Origin: Stramonita haemastoma
Lineage: Eukaryota; Mollusca; Gastropoda; Neogastropoda; Muricidae
Length of the DNA: 17,500 bases
Assembly: GCA_030674155.1 (NCBI GenBank)
Contig: CM060342.1
Location: forward strand, 3,234,671-3,252,170
Reading direction: 5' to 3'
Shown here: positions 1-11,074 of the stretch, piece after piece
How the letters are laid out: the number at the start of each line of letters is the position of its first letter
Numbering within the stretch: position 1 is the first letter of the stretch
Translations under genes and position numbers: made by a program
Notes under the pieces: model-generated
The model's database searches: none
What the model saw: only the letters and a program-made list of their open reading frames with translations
What the model was told of the DNA's origin: nothing

Positions 1-330
<330 letters not shown>

Positions 331-588
331 CACACACTCACACTACACCACCCACCTCCCCATCTCACCCACACACCATCCCACTCACCACGACTCCTCT
401 TCCTTCCCTCCGCATTCCCCGTCAACCTCACTTCCCACCAACCTTTCCTCAACTATTTCATCCTCCCGATCTTTCTGAGAAGGTCTTGGCATGCTGATAC
501 ATGGTGTAGATGGCGGAGGAATCTGCCGCCATTTCATCTTCATCTGCCTCAGTGAGATGGGAGAGGAAGTGGATTCATTTATTTATTT
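331..588. other. C/T-rich spacer, no gene seen
   Basis: A C-rich stretch follows the AC array and becomes mixed sequence from about 450. No coding signature, splice-bounded exon or tRNA-like box was recognised. It ends in TTATTTATTTAA, directly before the GAA array. Confidence 0.6.
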
Positions 589-726
589 AAGAAGAAGAAG
601 ACGAAGACGAAGAAGAAGAAGAAGAGGAAGAAAAGGGAGAAGAAGAAGAAGAAAAGAAGAAGAAGAAGAAGAAGAAGAAGAAGAAGAAGAAGAAGAAGAA
701 GAAGAAGAAGAAGAAGAAGAAGAAGA

Positions 727-757
<31 letters not shown>

Positions 758-1410
758 GAGGAGGAGGAGGAGAAGAAGAAGAAGAAGACGAAGAAGAAGA
801 AGAAGAAGAAGAAGAAGAAGAAGAAGAAGAAGAAGAAGAAGAAGAAGAAGAAGAAGAAGAAGAAGAAGAAGAAGAAGAAGAAGAAGAAGAAGAAGAAGAA
901 GAAGAAGAAGAAGAAGAAGGAGAAGAAGAATTACGAAGGAGAAGAAGAATTACGAAGAAGAAGAAGAGAAGAAGAAGAAGAAGAAGAAGAAGAAGAAGAA
1001 GAAGAAGAAGAAGAAGAAGAAGAAGAAGAAGAAGAAGAAGAAGAAGAAGAAGAATTGCGAAGAAGAAGAAGAAGAATTGCGAAGAAGAAGAAGAATTGCG
1101 AAGAAGAAGAAGAAGAAGAAGAAGAAGAAGAAAGAAGAAGAAGAAGAAGAAGAAGAAGAAGAAGAAGAAGAAGAAGAAGAAGAAAAGAACAAGAACAAGA
1201 AGAAGAACATGAAACAAGAAGAACAAGAACAAGAAGAAGAACAACAAGAAGAACAAGAAGAACAAGAATTGCGAAAAGAAGAAGAACAAAAAGAGAAGAA
1301 GAAGAAGAAGAAGAAGAAGAAGAAAGAAGAAGAAGAAGAAGAAGAAGAAGAAGAAGAAGAAGAAGAAGAAGAAGAAGAAGAACAACAACAACAACAACAA
1401 CAACAACAAG
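589..1410. repeat. Long (GAA)n/(TTC)n array with GAT, GAG and AAC variants
   Basis: About 800 bp of almost pure purine on the + strand, mainly GAA. A (GAT)n block lies near 727-753 and a (GAG)n block near 753-770. The variant decamers GAATTACGAA and GAATTGCGAA recur near 950, 1054, 1074, 1095 and 1266. The right end turns into (AAC)n at about 1381-1409. Long open frames of poly-Glu, poly-Lys or poly-Arg here are by-products of the repeat. Long GAA/TTC tracts are known to form triplex (H-DNA) structures; that this one does so is inference. Confidence 0.97.
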
Positions 1411-1671
1411 AAAATAACCATAATAACCATCAAACCACTGCTTCTGGATTGTCGACACGTTCAGTTTATTAGATACAAGAATTTTACAGCCGACTTTCTA
1501 AAGACCATCTTCAACATAGCTGAACCTGGAAAATCTAGACAAGGAGCAAAAACAACCCCCACCCCCAAAAAAAGATTTAACCCCAGGAACAAACAAACAA
1601 ACAAAGAAACCCACCCCCTTCTAACTAACATAGACACTGGCTGGTGTAGCAGTAGCCCTCAGTTTCGGGTA

Positions 1672-1960
1672 AAAGGTAAAGGTGTCCCATAACCTAGGCG
1701 GTCGTAGGGGAGTGAGGCATCAGAGACCTCAGCTTCTCTAGGGGCCAGCATATTGAGGGCGGGGCCCATCTCCTCTCCCTCGCTGCTTTACCTTCCCTGA
1801 CCCTAAAGAGGGCAGGTACCCATTGACAGCTGGGCGAACTGGGGGGACTGTACTGAAGCCAAGGCGCACAAACCGTCACCCATCCACTTGGTAACCACGC
1901 TCGATGCTGCTTAACTTTGACTTGAGGAAAGCGAGTGCTCTGACCACTGAGCTATTCTCT
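1672..1960 (-). mobile_element. SINE family A, copy 1 (tRNA/5S chimera)
   Basis: Read on the minus strand, it starts near 1960 with a tRNA-like 5' half whose A-box-like TAGCTCAGTGGTC lies at 1942-1954. A 5S-rRNA-like segment follows at about 1872-1915, with TTAAGCAGCATCGAGC and GTGGATGGGTGACGG. After that come a shared body (CCCAGCTGTCAATGGGTACC, then GGTCAGGGAAGGTAAAGCAG, then AGAAGCTGAGGTCTCTGATG) and a 3' end in ACACCTTTACC. Three more copies occur at 6704, 11856 and 14585. No clear target-site duplication was found here. Confidence 0.88.
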
Positions 1961-2156
1961 CTTCCCCCCCACCCCCCCACCCCCAGTTTCAGCCATGTTT
2001 ATGTACAAATCCAGCCAAAACATAAACACTGTCTGCGACAAGACTAGCCTACTACAGTAGTAATAATTATGGCTTCACGGAAACATCATCAGAGTTGGAG
2101 TTACGGGACGTGACCAGCAGAGTGACGGGCCTTGAACTGAGGCCTAGGGAGTTGTT

Positions 2157-2490
<334 letters not shown>

Positions 2491-2739
2491 GATATTTACT
2501 TCCTCACCGTCTGTTTACTTACAAATCAGCCCACACCTTTCAAAACCACCCCAGGGACATGTTTGAAAAGACCTAGGACACTGAGGATTGAATTCCAGGC
2601 ATGTTTTTGCTAGGAGACCTCGGTATGGAAATTTTAAAAAAAAGTGAAGGGATAGGCACACAGGCACTGAGAGCGAGAAATGAACAAAAAAAAAGATCAA
2701 TGAGAAAAAATGTATATATATGCAAACAAAAACAACATG

Positions 2740-3032
<293 letters not shown>

Positions 3033-3299
3033 CTGAAAAGTATGTACATGGTAGGCCACTAAAAAGTGGAGGAGAGGGAGGAACACATGCGAAAACATTT
3101 TTACATCCATTCTACATTCATACACAATTTGCAAGTACATAAGAGTCAAACATCCAATGCTAACTATTTCATCATTCACATTCCACTGCAATCTAAATCA
3201 CATGCTCTAGTATCATCATCATCATCATCATCTATCATCACTACTGCCATCAGTAGGCCTATCTTCATTATCTATATCAGCAGCTGCAGCAAGTATATC

Positions 3300-3427
<128 letters not shown>

Positions 3428-3484
3428 CAACCCCCCCGCCCCCAACGCACACACGGATGGGGTGAAGGGACAGGAGGACAGAGA

Positions 3485-3700
3485 TGTGTGCGTGCGTGCG
3501 CGTGTGTGTGTGTGTGCGCGCGCGCGTGCGAGTGTGTGCGTGCACGCGTGCGAGTGTGTGCGTGCTTTGCGTGCATACTTGTGTGCGTCAGAGTGTTTGT
3601 GTGCGTGCGTGCAGGCATGCGTACGTGCGTGTATACATGTGCTCGTACGTTTGCTTGCGTGCGTGCGTGCGCGCGCACGCTTGAGCGTGTGTGCGAATGA
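3485..3700. repeat. Alternating GT/GC purine-pyrimidine tract
   Basis: Degenerate (GTGC)n and (GTGT)n with runs of CGCGCGCG. Purine and pyrimidine alternate for most of about 200 bp. Open frames here give only Cys/Val/Arg/Ala or Thr/His/Ala periodic peptides and are not genes. Confidence 0.9.
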
Positions 3701-4636
3701 GATCGCCCATCAAGCACATGAACCAAACCCAGCTATGCAAAAGAAAGGAATCTAGTTCGTGGAATCTAGGCGTACAAATGAGGCTAGGCTAGACAGGGTA
3801 TGCTCCCCTCCCTTTCCCCTCCGCTCCCCTCCCCCCTCTCCCCCACCCCCTGGTTTATAAACAAACGTGTGACACTAACCAGTCACAGAGGAGAGTGTCA
3901 CGGATGTTGTGAAAGTATGTATTCATTATTCGTATTTTTTAGTTTCTTATTAATTTTTGAAAATGAACCAAACAGCATGATTAGTTATTTTCTGTTTGTC
4001 ATTGATGCTAAAGTGTAACTTTGTTATTTTTTTCCTCTGCCTATCATCAAAAGCTCTATTTTTTGGAATGATCAATTTTGTTGTTGCTGTTGTTTTCGTT
4101 TGTGAGCTAAGTGTTCTCAGGTTCGCATATGGTGAGATGTTTGCTAATTAGGTGAGTAAGGTACAGACATTCCGAATTCAAAGATGCATTTTAATAAGTA
4201 TAATTAATTTTCAAGGTCGGCTATTTAAACAGCAACATCGTTATGATATCTCTGGTTTGTAATAAGAGTAGTAGGCATCCCCCAGTCTCGGAAGAATACA
4301 GAATTGTGTTCTAGGCTCTAGAGCGCCAAGCCTGGATAAGTAAGTATGGAGGGCGAGCTTCTACCCATGCAGCAGACCCCCCTCCCTCCTCTCCATGTCG
4401 CTGGAATGATCCATTGAAAAGGCAATCGCTGATACGAATGGTTCCAGTGCTGTCGCAGGAGCCGCCAGAACGTTGCCATATACAGTCCCCAACGGCCCTG
4501 AGGATTCCAACTCCCTGATTTTTCCTCAGAGATGGTGTCTAAACAGACACCTGTGTGCATGCTGGTTTTTTAAAAATATTTTGCTGTCATGCTTTCTTTT
4601 ATGATAATTACTGTCATAAGTATAATTAGTGATCAC
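3701..4636. other. Spacer with a GC-richer island near 4290-4560
   Basis: Mostly AT-rich DNA with no recognised gene. A pyrimidine-rich run (CCCCTCC repeats) lies at 3804-3850. About 4290-4560 is visibly richer in GC and shows an 80-codon open frame on the minus strand (4318-4560). I recognise no domain in that frame. The island could be a fragment of an old transposon or repeat. No tRNA-like boxes or terminal repeats were seen. Confidence 0.5.
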
Positions 4637-4730
4637 AGTAAAGCCTTTATTGACGGCAGAAAAGCGTTTATTGATTATTGTAAAGCGTTTATTGACTATT
4701 GTAAAGCGAATTGTAAAGCGTTTATTGACA
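4637..4730. repeat. Short minisatellite, unit near 21 bp
   Basis: The unit TAAAGCGTTTATTGACTATTG is repeated four to five times with variants. They include TAAAGCCTTTATTGACGGC, AAAAGCGTTTATTGATTATTG and a short TAAAGCGAATTG unit. It sits just before the (GT)n array. Confidence 0.85.
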
Positions 4731-4771
4731 ACACCGAGCTTCTGAAAACACTGTTTTAAATGTTACTATTA

Positions 4772-4915
<144 letters not shown>

Positions 4916-5351
4916 AATATTTGTTCATTTATTCATGGATGATTGCATAAGTGTAAATGATTTGAACATAAGCGCTTTGATTTGTTGCTTTACAAGATTC
5001 AGCCCTATATAAATTCCATGCATATTATAGTTATTATTATTTTCCATCTGTTATTTCGAGGAACATGGAAATGTATAAACGTGATTCTCTTGTCATAAGA
5101 AGAAATACTCTGCTCTTTTATAAGTAATAGTGGTGTCCATTGCAGTAAGCAGGTGTAACTTTTTCTATTGCAGTAAACCAGATGTCTATTTTTTTTGTAA
5201 CTTTGTTTGATATTATTTTCTTGACAAAACTACAGACAAAACTATTTTTAATGTCATGGAATACTTACATTGTTTACAGGTTTTCCTTCCTAGATTTGGA
5301 TTTTATTTCATTTTATTTTGATTTATTTCATTTTCTACTTCCAGCTCTCAG
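4916..5351. other. AT-rich spacer, no gene seen
   Basis: AT-rich DNA with no tRNA-like box, repeat-family match or convincing coding frame. A short duplicated motif, ATTGCAGTAA, occurs at about 5140 and 5168. Confidence 0.5.
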
Positions 5352-5352
5352 T

Positions 5353-5395
<43 letters not shown>

Positions 5396-5399
5396 TTCT
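5352..5399. repeat. (TTTA)n microsatellite
   Basis: Eleven or so TTTA units directly abut the next SINE. Read on the minus strand, it is in the position of that element's 3' tail. Confidence 0.93.
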
Positions 5400-5540
5400 T
5401 TTATATCGAGGATAATGGAGTAAGCACTCATGTGCTTTTTTACATCCAGTCCCCGTGTGTACGCAGTTTTGTAAATATTGTCATCTGTTCCCACCTGCAC
5501 ACAATGGCCTACTCTTCCGAAAAGCGGAACAGGATTTAAC
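5400..5540 (-). mobile_element. SINE family D, copy 1 (3' part)
   Basis: Closely matches 14262-14414 over its length, from TCGAGGATAATGG to CTACTCTTYCGAAAAGC and GATTTAAC. The orientation is inferred from the adjoining (TTTA)n, which would be the 3' tail. The match includes an inverted repeat AAGCAC-TCAT-GTGCTT at 5422-5437 close to the inferred 3' end. No tRNA-like head is present, so this is a partial copy or the 3' end of a longer element. Confidence 0.75.
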
Positions 5541-5907
5541 ATGTTCAAACCTATTTGTGTCGCCAGTTCAACATAATTTTATTTTAAAAAATATGTTTTA
5601 AATAATTATAATTTTTCTTAGTTAACAAGATTGGTAAAACTGTATTTGTATCTATCTAGCATGTAAAAGGTTCCTCCTCTTTCAGCAAGTTAACAAGTTT
5701 GTTATATTTGTAGTTATACTGTGTAGCCATTTTTTTTCTTTAAGCCTACCCAGTCTTTCTCAACAGATCTGTCTTTAAAGTATTGTCCTCTTTTCCTTTA
5801 TTTCTCTTCATCTGTTAATTTTGAATGCCTGTTCCTTTCTTGTCTTTTGTTCTAAAGACACATATTTAATCTTTGTATTTTTCTATTTCATTTACTCTTA
5901 TAAGTAT
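5541..5907. other. AT-rich spacer, no gene seen
   Basis: AT-rich DNA with homopolymer runs. No coding frame, RNA gene or repeat-family match was recognised. Confidence 0.5.
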
Positions 5908-5990
5908 TCCTAGGATAATGGAATAAGCGCTCATGTGCTTTTTTTTTTTTTTTTTACATTCAGCTCCCCGTGTGTTTGCACTTTTGAAAG
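5908..5990 (-). mobile_element. SINE family D, copy 2 (fragment)
   Basis: Shares TAGGATAATGGAATAAGC, the hairpin AAGCGC-TCAT-GTGCTT (5925-5940), a T-run, and ACATTCAG...CCCCGTGTGT with the other D copies. Similarity is lost after about 5980. Confidence 0.7.
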
Positions 5991-6069
5991 CAAAATTTTC
6001 TCTCTTTCTTGCCTTAATTCTAATGACGGATGATTCATCCTTTTTATTACTTTTATTTTCTATTTAATT

Positions 6070-6310
6070 TTTATTTCTAGGATAGTGGAATAAGCACTTA
6101 TGTGCTTTTTTTTTACATTCAGTTCCCCGTGTGTATGCAGTTTTGTTAATTTGGCAAAATGTTTTTTTTTCTGCGTGCGTTCAAACACGGGGCCTCGGTT
6201 TATAGTCTCATTCGAAGGACTTTTAGGGGGAGTGGAGTCGGCACTGATATTAACTCGAGGGGATAATATCCCCATGAACGGGACTCGAACCCAGGTCATA
6301 GTTCATAAGT
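6070..6310 (-). mobile_element. SINE family D, copy 3, with tRNA-like B box
   Basis: The left part repeats the D tail: TAGGATAGTGGAATAAGC, hairpin AAGCAC-TTAT-GTGCTT at 6092-6107, T-run, ACATTCAG, CCCCGTGTGTATGCAG. It continues rightwards into ACACGGGGCCTCGGTTTATAG and TCTCATTCGAAGGAC, which resembles the central module of family C. It ends with GGGACTCGAACCC (about 6281-6293), the complement of a tRNA B box. The A box is not visible, so the copy looks 5'-truncated. It is the copy that links the D tail to a tRNA-derived SINE. Confidence 0.72.
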
Positions 6311-6324
6311 AAAGAAAACAAAAC

Positions 6325-6328
<4 letters not shown>

Positions 6329-6371
<43 letters not shown>
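6329..6371. repeat. A-run followed by (AT)n
   Basis: A run of about 28 A residues is followed by an (AT)n stretch. It could be an old poly(A) tail of an unrecognised retroposed sequence, but nothing upstream supports that. Confidence 0.85.
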
Positions 6372-6686
6372 CGAAAAGAAAAGGAAAAAAAAGCCCTCTT
6401 ACAAAACTTAAACAAAAAACAAAACCCAAACAGAGCGTAGTGAGGCCTTTTAGATCAAAATGCAGTCTTCCTTTTTCTTTTAAAAAATAAACCAAACAAC
6501 TTCGCAATTTGAAAAGAACAAAACTATCAATCAGAAAAAGCGAAATATGACGTTCTGAATAGTATCTAAATTATTTAAAAGAAAAATACAGAAAGATGCG
6601 AGAAAAAAAAGAAAAGAAAAGGAAAAGAAAGAAAGAAGGGAGGCCTACGCAATGGGAGATAAACTTCGCTTTTTAACAGAAATTAC
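6372..6686. other. A-rich spacer, no gene seen
   Basis: A-rich sequence with AAAAGAAAAGG-type runs, and no coding or RNA-gene signature. Confidence 0.5.
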
Positions 6687-6703
6687 CTCCCATATTTACT
6701 CAC
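6687..6703 (+). repeat. Left target-site duplication of SINE A copy 2
   Basis: CTCCCATATTTACTCAC is repeated without mismatch at 6965-6981, flanking the SINE. Confidence 0.9.
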
Positions 6704-6964
6704 AGGACCAAGCTAAGGTTAAAGCAGCATCGAGCGTGGTTACCAAGTGGTGACCGTTTGCGCGCCTTGACTTCAGTACAGTCCCTCAGTTCACCCAGCT
6801 GTCAATGGGTACCCGCCTCTTTAGGGTCAGGGAAGGTAAAGCAGCGAGGGAGAGGAGATGGGCGCCGCCCTCAATATGCTGGCCCCCTAGAGAAGCTGAG
6901 GTCTCTGATGCCTCGCTCCCCTACGACCACAAAGGTTATGGGACACCTTTACCTTTTTTTTCAT
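6704..6964 (+). mobile_element. SINE family A, copy 2, 5'-truncated, with TSDs
   Basis: The tRNA-like A-box part is missing: the copy starts at about the CCAAG that precedes the 5S-like segment. The 5S-like segment (about 6714-6757) has lost four bases (GTGGTGACC against GTGGATGGGTGACC). The body and the tail ACACCTTTACCTTTTTTT are full. The flanks are perfect 17-bp direct repeats, so both ends of this insertion are fixed. Truncation at the 5' end with long TSDs is what LINE-driven target-primed reverse transcription leaves. Confidence 0.93.
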
Positions 6965-6981
6965 CTCCCATATTTACTCAC
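6965..6981 (+). repeat. Right target-site duplication of SINE A copy 2
   Basis: Identical 17-mer to 6687-6703, directly after the T-rich SINE tail. Confidence 0.9.
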
Positions 6982-8404
<1,423 letters not shown>

Positions 8405-8433
8405 ATTATAACTACTACTATTGCTGCTGGTGG

Positions 8434-8501
<68 letters not shown>

Positions 8502-8705
8502 GTACTGCTGCTACTACTACAAAGAATTGAGTCTACTACTGCTACTACTACAGCTACTGCTGCTGCTGTTACTACAACTACTACAAAGAATTGAGACTGC
8601 TACTACAACTAACTACTACTGCTACTACTACTGCTACTTCCACTGCTACTTCCACTGCTACTACTACCACTACCACTACTACTACCACTACTACTATCAC
8701 CACCA
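8405..8705. repeat. (TAC)n array and degenerate ACT-rich extension
   Basis: Nearly pure TAC/CTA repeat from about 8430 to 8502, then an interrupted ACT, GCT and CCA mixture to about 8705. CTACTACAAAGAATTGAG occurs twice, 64 bp apart (about 8513 and 8577), which points to a local duplication. The Tyr-rich or Thr-rich frames here are repeat artefacts. Confidence 0.93.
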
Positions 8706-8947
8706 CAAAGTTTTCATCAGAAAAAGAACTCTACCACCTCATCCAAAAAACAAAGAAACAAAAAAACTTTAAAAAATCATATCAACTACTACACCTCCCC
8801 TCCTCCCCCCCTCTCTTCTCCCTATCCCCTTCCCCTCCCCCCCCCCAACAAAAAATCCTCAACAAAAAATCTCCAGTCAAGAAAATCCCAACCTGTCTCT
8901 CAATCAATTCGAAAGAAAGTCGTCCAGAAACAACCAAAAAGAAAAAA

Positions 8948-9076
8948 ATGTCTGTCACAACAACCTTACTCCGCCACTACCACCTCCCCCGTGTCTTCTC
9001 CCCCTCCCCCTTTCTCCTCCCCCTCCTCCTCTTCCTCCTCCTCTCCCCTCCCCTTTCCCTACTCCCCACCTACGGC
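8948..9076 (+). CDS. Putative exon 1 of AA15 LPMO: signal peptide
   Basis: The ATG at 8948 has an A at -3 and opens a 43-codon segment with basic and histidine residues (LLRHYHLPRV) followed by a strongly hydrophobic stretch (LLPLLLFLLLSPPLSLL, about residues 23-39). It ends TYG, directly before a strong splice donor, GGC|GTGAGT (9077). This is the layout of a secretory signal peptide. AA15 enzymes are secreted and must begin with histidine after signal removal, so a signal exon just upstream of the catalytic exon fits. Against it, the leucines come from a CTC/CCT-rich tract, so a chance hydrophobic reading is possible. The frame also stays open through the proposed intron, so an unspliced reading cannot be excluded. 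Confidence 0.45.
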
Positions 9077-9413
9077 GTGAGTGGTCAGAGCTTTCCTGAA
9101 GTCGGCCCCGTCAGGTTTAGCACCCAAGGGACCGCGGGTTCCATCCTTCCTTACTCCAGCTCGGGCAAGCCTGCAGGCGCCCGTGAGAAAGGGGGCTACG
9201 TGGACCCCAACATCCTGGTCAACAACACGAAGAAGAAGAAAGGAAACCCCAAGGGTTCGAGTTCGGGTCCTAGGTTCAATCCTTCCTGGGTGTCTGGTGA
9301 AACGGGGCCGGTGTTTCATCACGTTCTGGTCAATTCTTCTTGGTCTTGGCCCTCTCTGGGGGGTGTTGAGGGGGGTGTTGGGGGTGGGGGGTGTTGGGGG
9401 AGGGGGTGGGGGG
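9077..9413 (+). other. Proposed intron 1: GC-rich, tRNA-like boxes, G-rich end
   Basis: Open in the same frame as exon 1 with no stop, and open in other frames too, so openness here reflects GC content. GTGAGTGGTCAGAGC at 9077 resembles a tRNA A box. CGGGTTCCATCC (about 9135), GGGTTCGAGTTCG (about 9254) and TAGGTTCAATCC (about 9272) resemble B boxes. An old tRNA-derived SINE inside the intron is therefore possible. The last 60 bases are a GGGGGTGTT-type G-rich mini-repeat. No pyrimidine tract precedes exon 2, which weakens the intron model. Confidence 0.35.
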
Positions 9414-9512
9414 AGGCTGGTGGATCCCCGAACCGATCCAGTCTGTGGAGGGAAGGGGTTCAAGGCGCCGCGGTGAACTTCCGGGATGATCAGCTGAATT
9501 GTGGAGCCCGCA
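9414..9512 (+). CDS. AA15 LPMO exon 2: N-terminal catalytic-domain motif, frameshifted
   Basis: AA15 enzymes are copper-dependent, cleave chitin or cellulose oxidatively, and start with a motif near HGRLxDPPxRSSxWRxGF followed by NYxDNxLxCGG. Here GRLVDP is read in one frame at 9411-9428. The next residues, PNRSSLWREG and then VNFRDDQLNCGA, are read in another frame from 9428 to 9508. The change falls in a C4 run (9426-9429), as if one C were missing. The in-frame reading without the shift is AGGSPNRSS. The codon expected for the copper-binding first histidine is not present; the sequence there is poly-G. The exon ends at a strong donor, GCA|GTGAGT, in phase 1. Family assignment rests on motif order and spacing and is fairly firm. 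Whether the gene works is doubtful. Confidence 0.72.
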
Positions 9513-9604
9513 GTGAGTAGAGAGAGGAGCAGATAGGGAGATGAGAGAGAGAGGAGAGAGAGAGAGAGAGAGAGGAGGAGAGAGAGAGAGAGGTGAGTGA
9601 TGAG
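9513..9604. repeat. Imperfect (GA)n after the exon 2 donor
   Basis: GTGAGTAGAGAGAGGAGC runs into GAGA-rich sequence up to about 9600. It is the first part of the proposed intron 2. Confidence 0.85.
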
Positions 9605-11074
9605 AGGAGTGAGAGTGAGAGATGGAGGAGGAGGAGTGGGGGGGAGTGGTGTAGTGTGTGTTGTGTGTGTGTGTGTGTGTGGGTTGGGGGGGGGGGGTGT
9701 GGGGGGGAGTGTGTGTGTGTGTGTGTATGTGTGTGTGTGTGTGTGTGGTGTGGTTGGTAGGGGGTATTGGTGTGTTGTGGTGTGTGTGTGTGTGTGGGTA
9801 ATGTGTGTGTGTGTGTATGTGTGTGTGTGTGGGGTATGTGTGTGTGTGATGTGTGTGTGTGGGGGTAATGTGTGTGTGTGATGTGTGTGTGTGGTGGGTA
9901 ATGTGTGTGTGTGTGTGTGTGTGGTGGGGGTAATGTGTGTGTGTGATGTGTGTGTGTGGGGTAATGTGTGTGTGGTGTGTGTGTGGGGGGGTAATGTGTG
10001 TGTGTGTGTGTGTGTGTGGGGTAATGTGTGTGTGATGTGTGTGTGGTGGGGGGTAATGTGTGTGTGGTGTGTGTGGGTGGGGTTGTGTGTGTGATGTGTG
10101 TGTGGTGGGGTAATTGTTGTGTGTGTGTGGGTGGGGTAATGTGTGTGTGGTTGTTTTGTGGGGTGGGGGGTAATGTGTGTGTGGTGTGTGTGGGTGGGGG
10201 TAATGTGTGTGTGGTGGTGTGTGGGTGGGGGTAATGTGTGTGTGGTGTGTGTGGGTGGGGGTATGTGTGTGGTGGTGTGGGTGGGGTAATGTGTGTGTGG
10301 TGTGTGTGGGTGGGGGTAATGTGTGTGTGTGGTGTGGGTGGGTGGGGGTAATGTGTGTGTGTGGTGTGTGTGTGTGTGTGTGGTAATGTGTGTGTGTGGT
10401 AATGTGTGTGGGTGGGGGTAATGTGTGTGTGGTGTGGGTGGGTGGGGGTAATGTGTGTGTGTGGTATGTGGGTGGGGGGTAATGTGCGTGTGTGTGTGTG
10501 TGTGGATGTGTGGATAGTGGTGTGTGTTGTGTATGTGTAGGTGGGGGTGGGTGGGGATGGGTAGGGAGGGGGTAGTGGTGTGTGTGTATTTTTTTGTATG
10601 GGTGGGGGGTGGGGGTAATGTTGTGTGTGTTGTGTGGGTGGGTGGGTGAGAGATAGTGGTTTGTTGTGTGTGTGTGTGTGTGTGGAGTGTGTGTGTTTGT
10701 GTGTATGTGTGTGTGGGGTAGTGGTGTTTGTGTGTGTGTGTGTGTGTGTGGGGGGTATGTATGTGTGTAATGTGTGTGTGTGGGGGGGGAGGGTGGTGGT
10801 GTGGTGTGGAGGTAGTGGTGTGTGTGTGGGTGGGGGTAATGTGTGTGGGGGGTGGGTGGGGGGGTAGTAATGTGTGTTGTGTGTGTGTGTTGGGGGAGGT
10901 TGGGGGGTAGTGTTGTGTGTATTTGTGTGTGTGTGTGTGGGGGGGGAGGTAGTGTTGTGTGTGTGTGTGTGGGGGGAGGGGTAGTGTTGTTGTTTTTTGT
11001 TGTGTGTGTATGGAGGGTGGTGGTTGTAGTAGTGTGTGTGTGTGGTGTGTGGTACTGGTGCGGTGTATTTGTAT
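9605..11074. repeat. GT- and G-rich minisatellite, about 1.4 kb
   Basis: (GT)n stretches of variable length are broken by short spacers such as GGGTGGGGGTAATG, giving irregular units of about 20-45 bp; the best-ordered part is about 9900-10490. The TAATGTGTGTGTG core recurs more than 20 times. The minus strand reads as a long open His/Thr/Pro-rich frame, and the + strand as Val/Cys/Gly-rich frames. All are artefacts of the period. The many runs of three to nine G are compatible with G-quadruplex formation. Confidence 0.93.

Noticed and set aside
491..1472. Long open frames of poly-Glu, Lys, Arg, Ser and Leu on both strands
   Set aside because: They are all translations of the GAA/TTC array; any frame of a trinucleotide repeat without a stop is open.
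1694..1879. A 61-codon frame shared by the SINE A copies (also near 6805)
   Set aside because: The frames lie inside the SINE on different strands relative to the element and show no conservation beyond the repeat itself.
3484..3755. Cys/Val/Arg-rich open frames
   Set aside because: They come from the GT/GC alternating tract with no domain or codon signature.
10060..10490. A CRISPR-like array because of regular TAATGTGTG units
   Set aside because: Spacers are themselves low-complexity GT/G sequence, units vary in length, and the context is eukaryotic.
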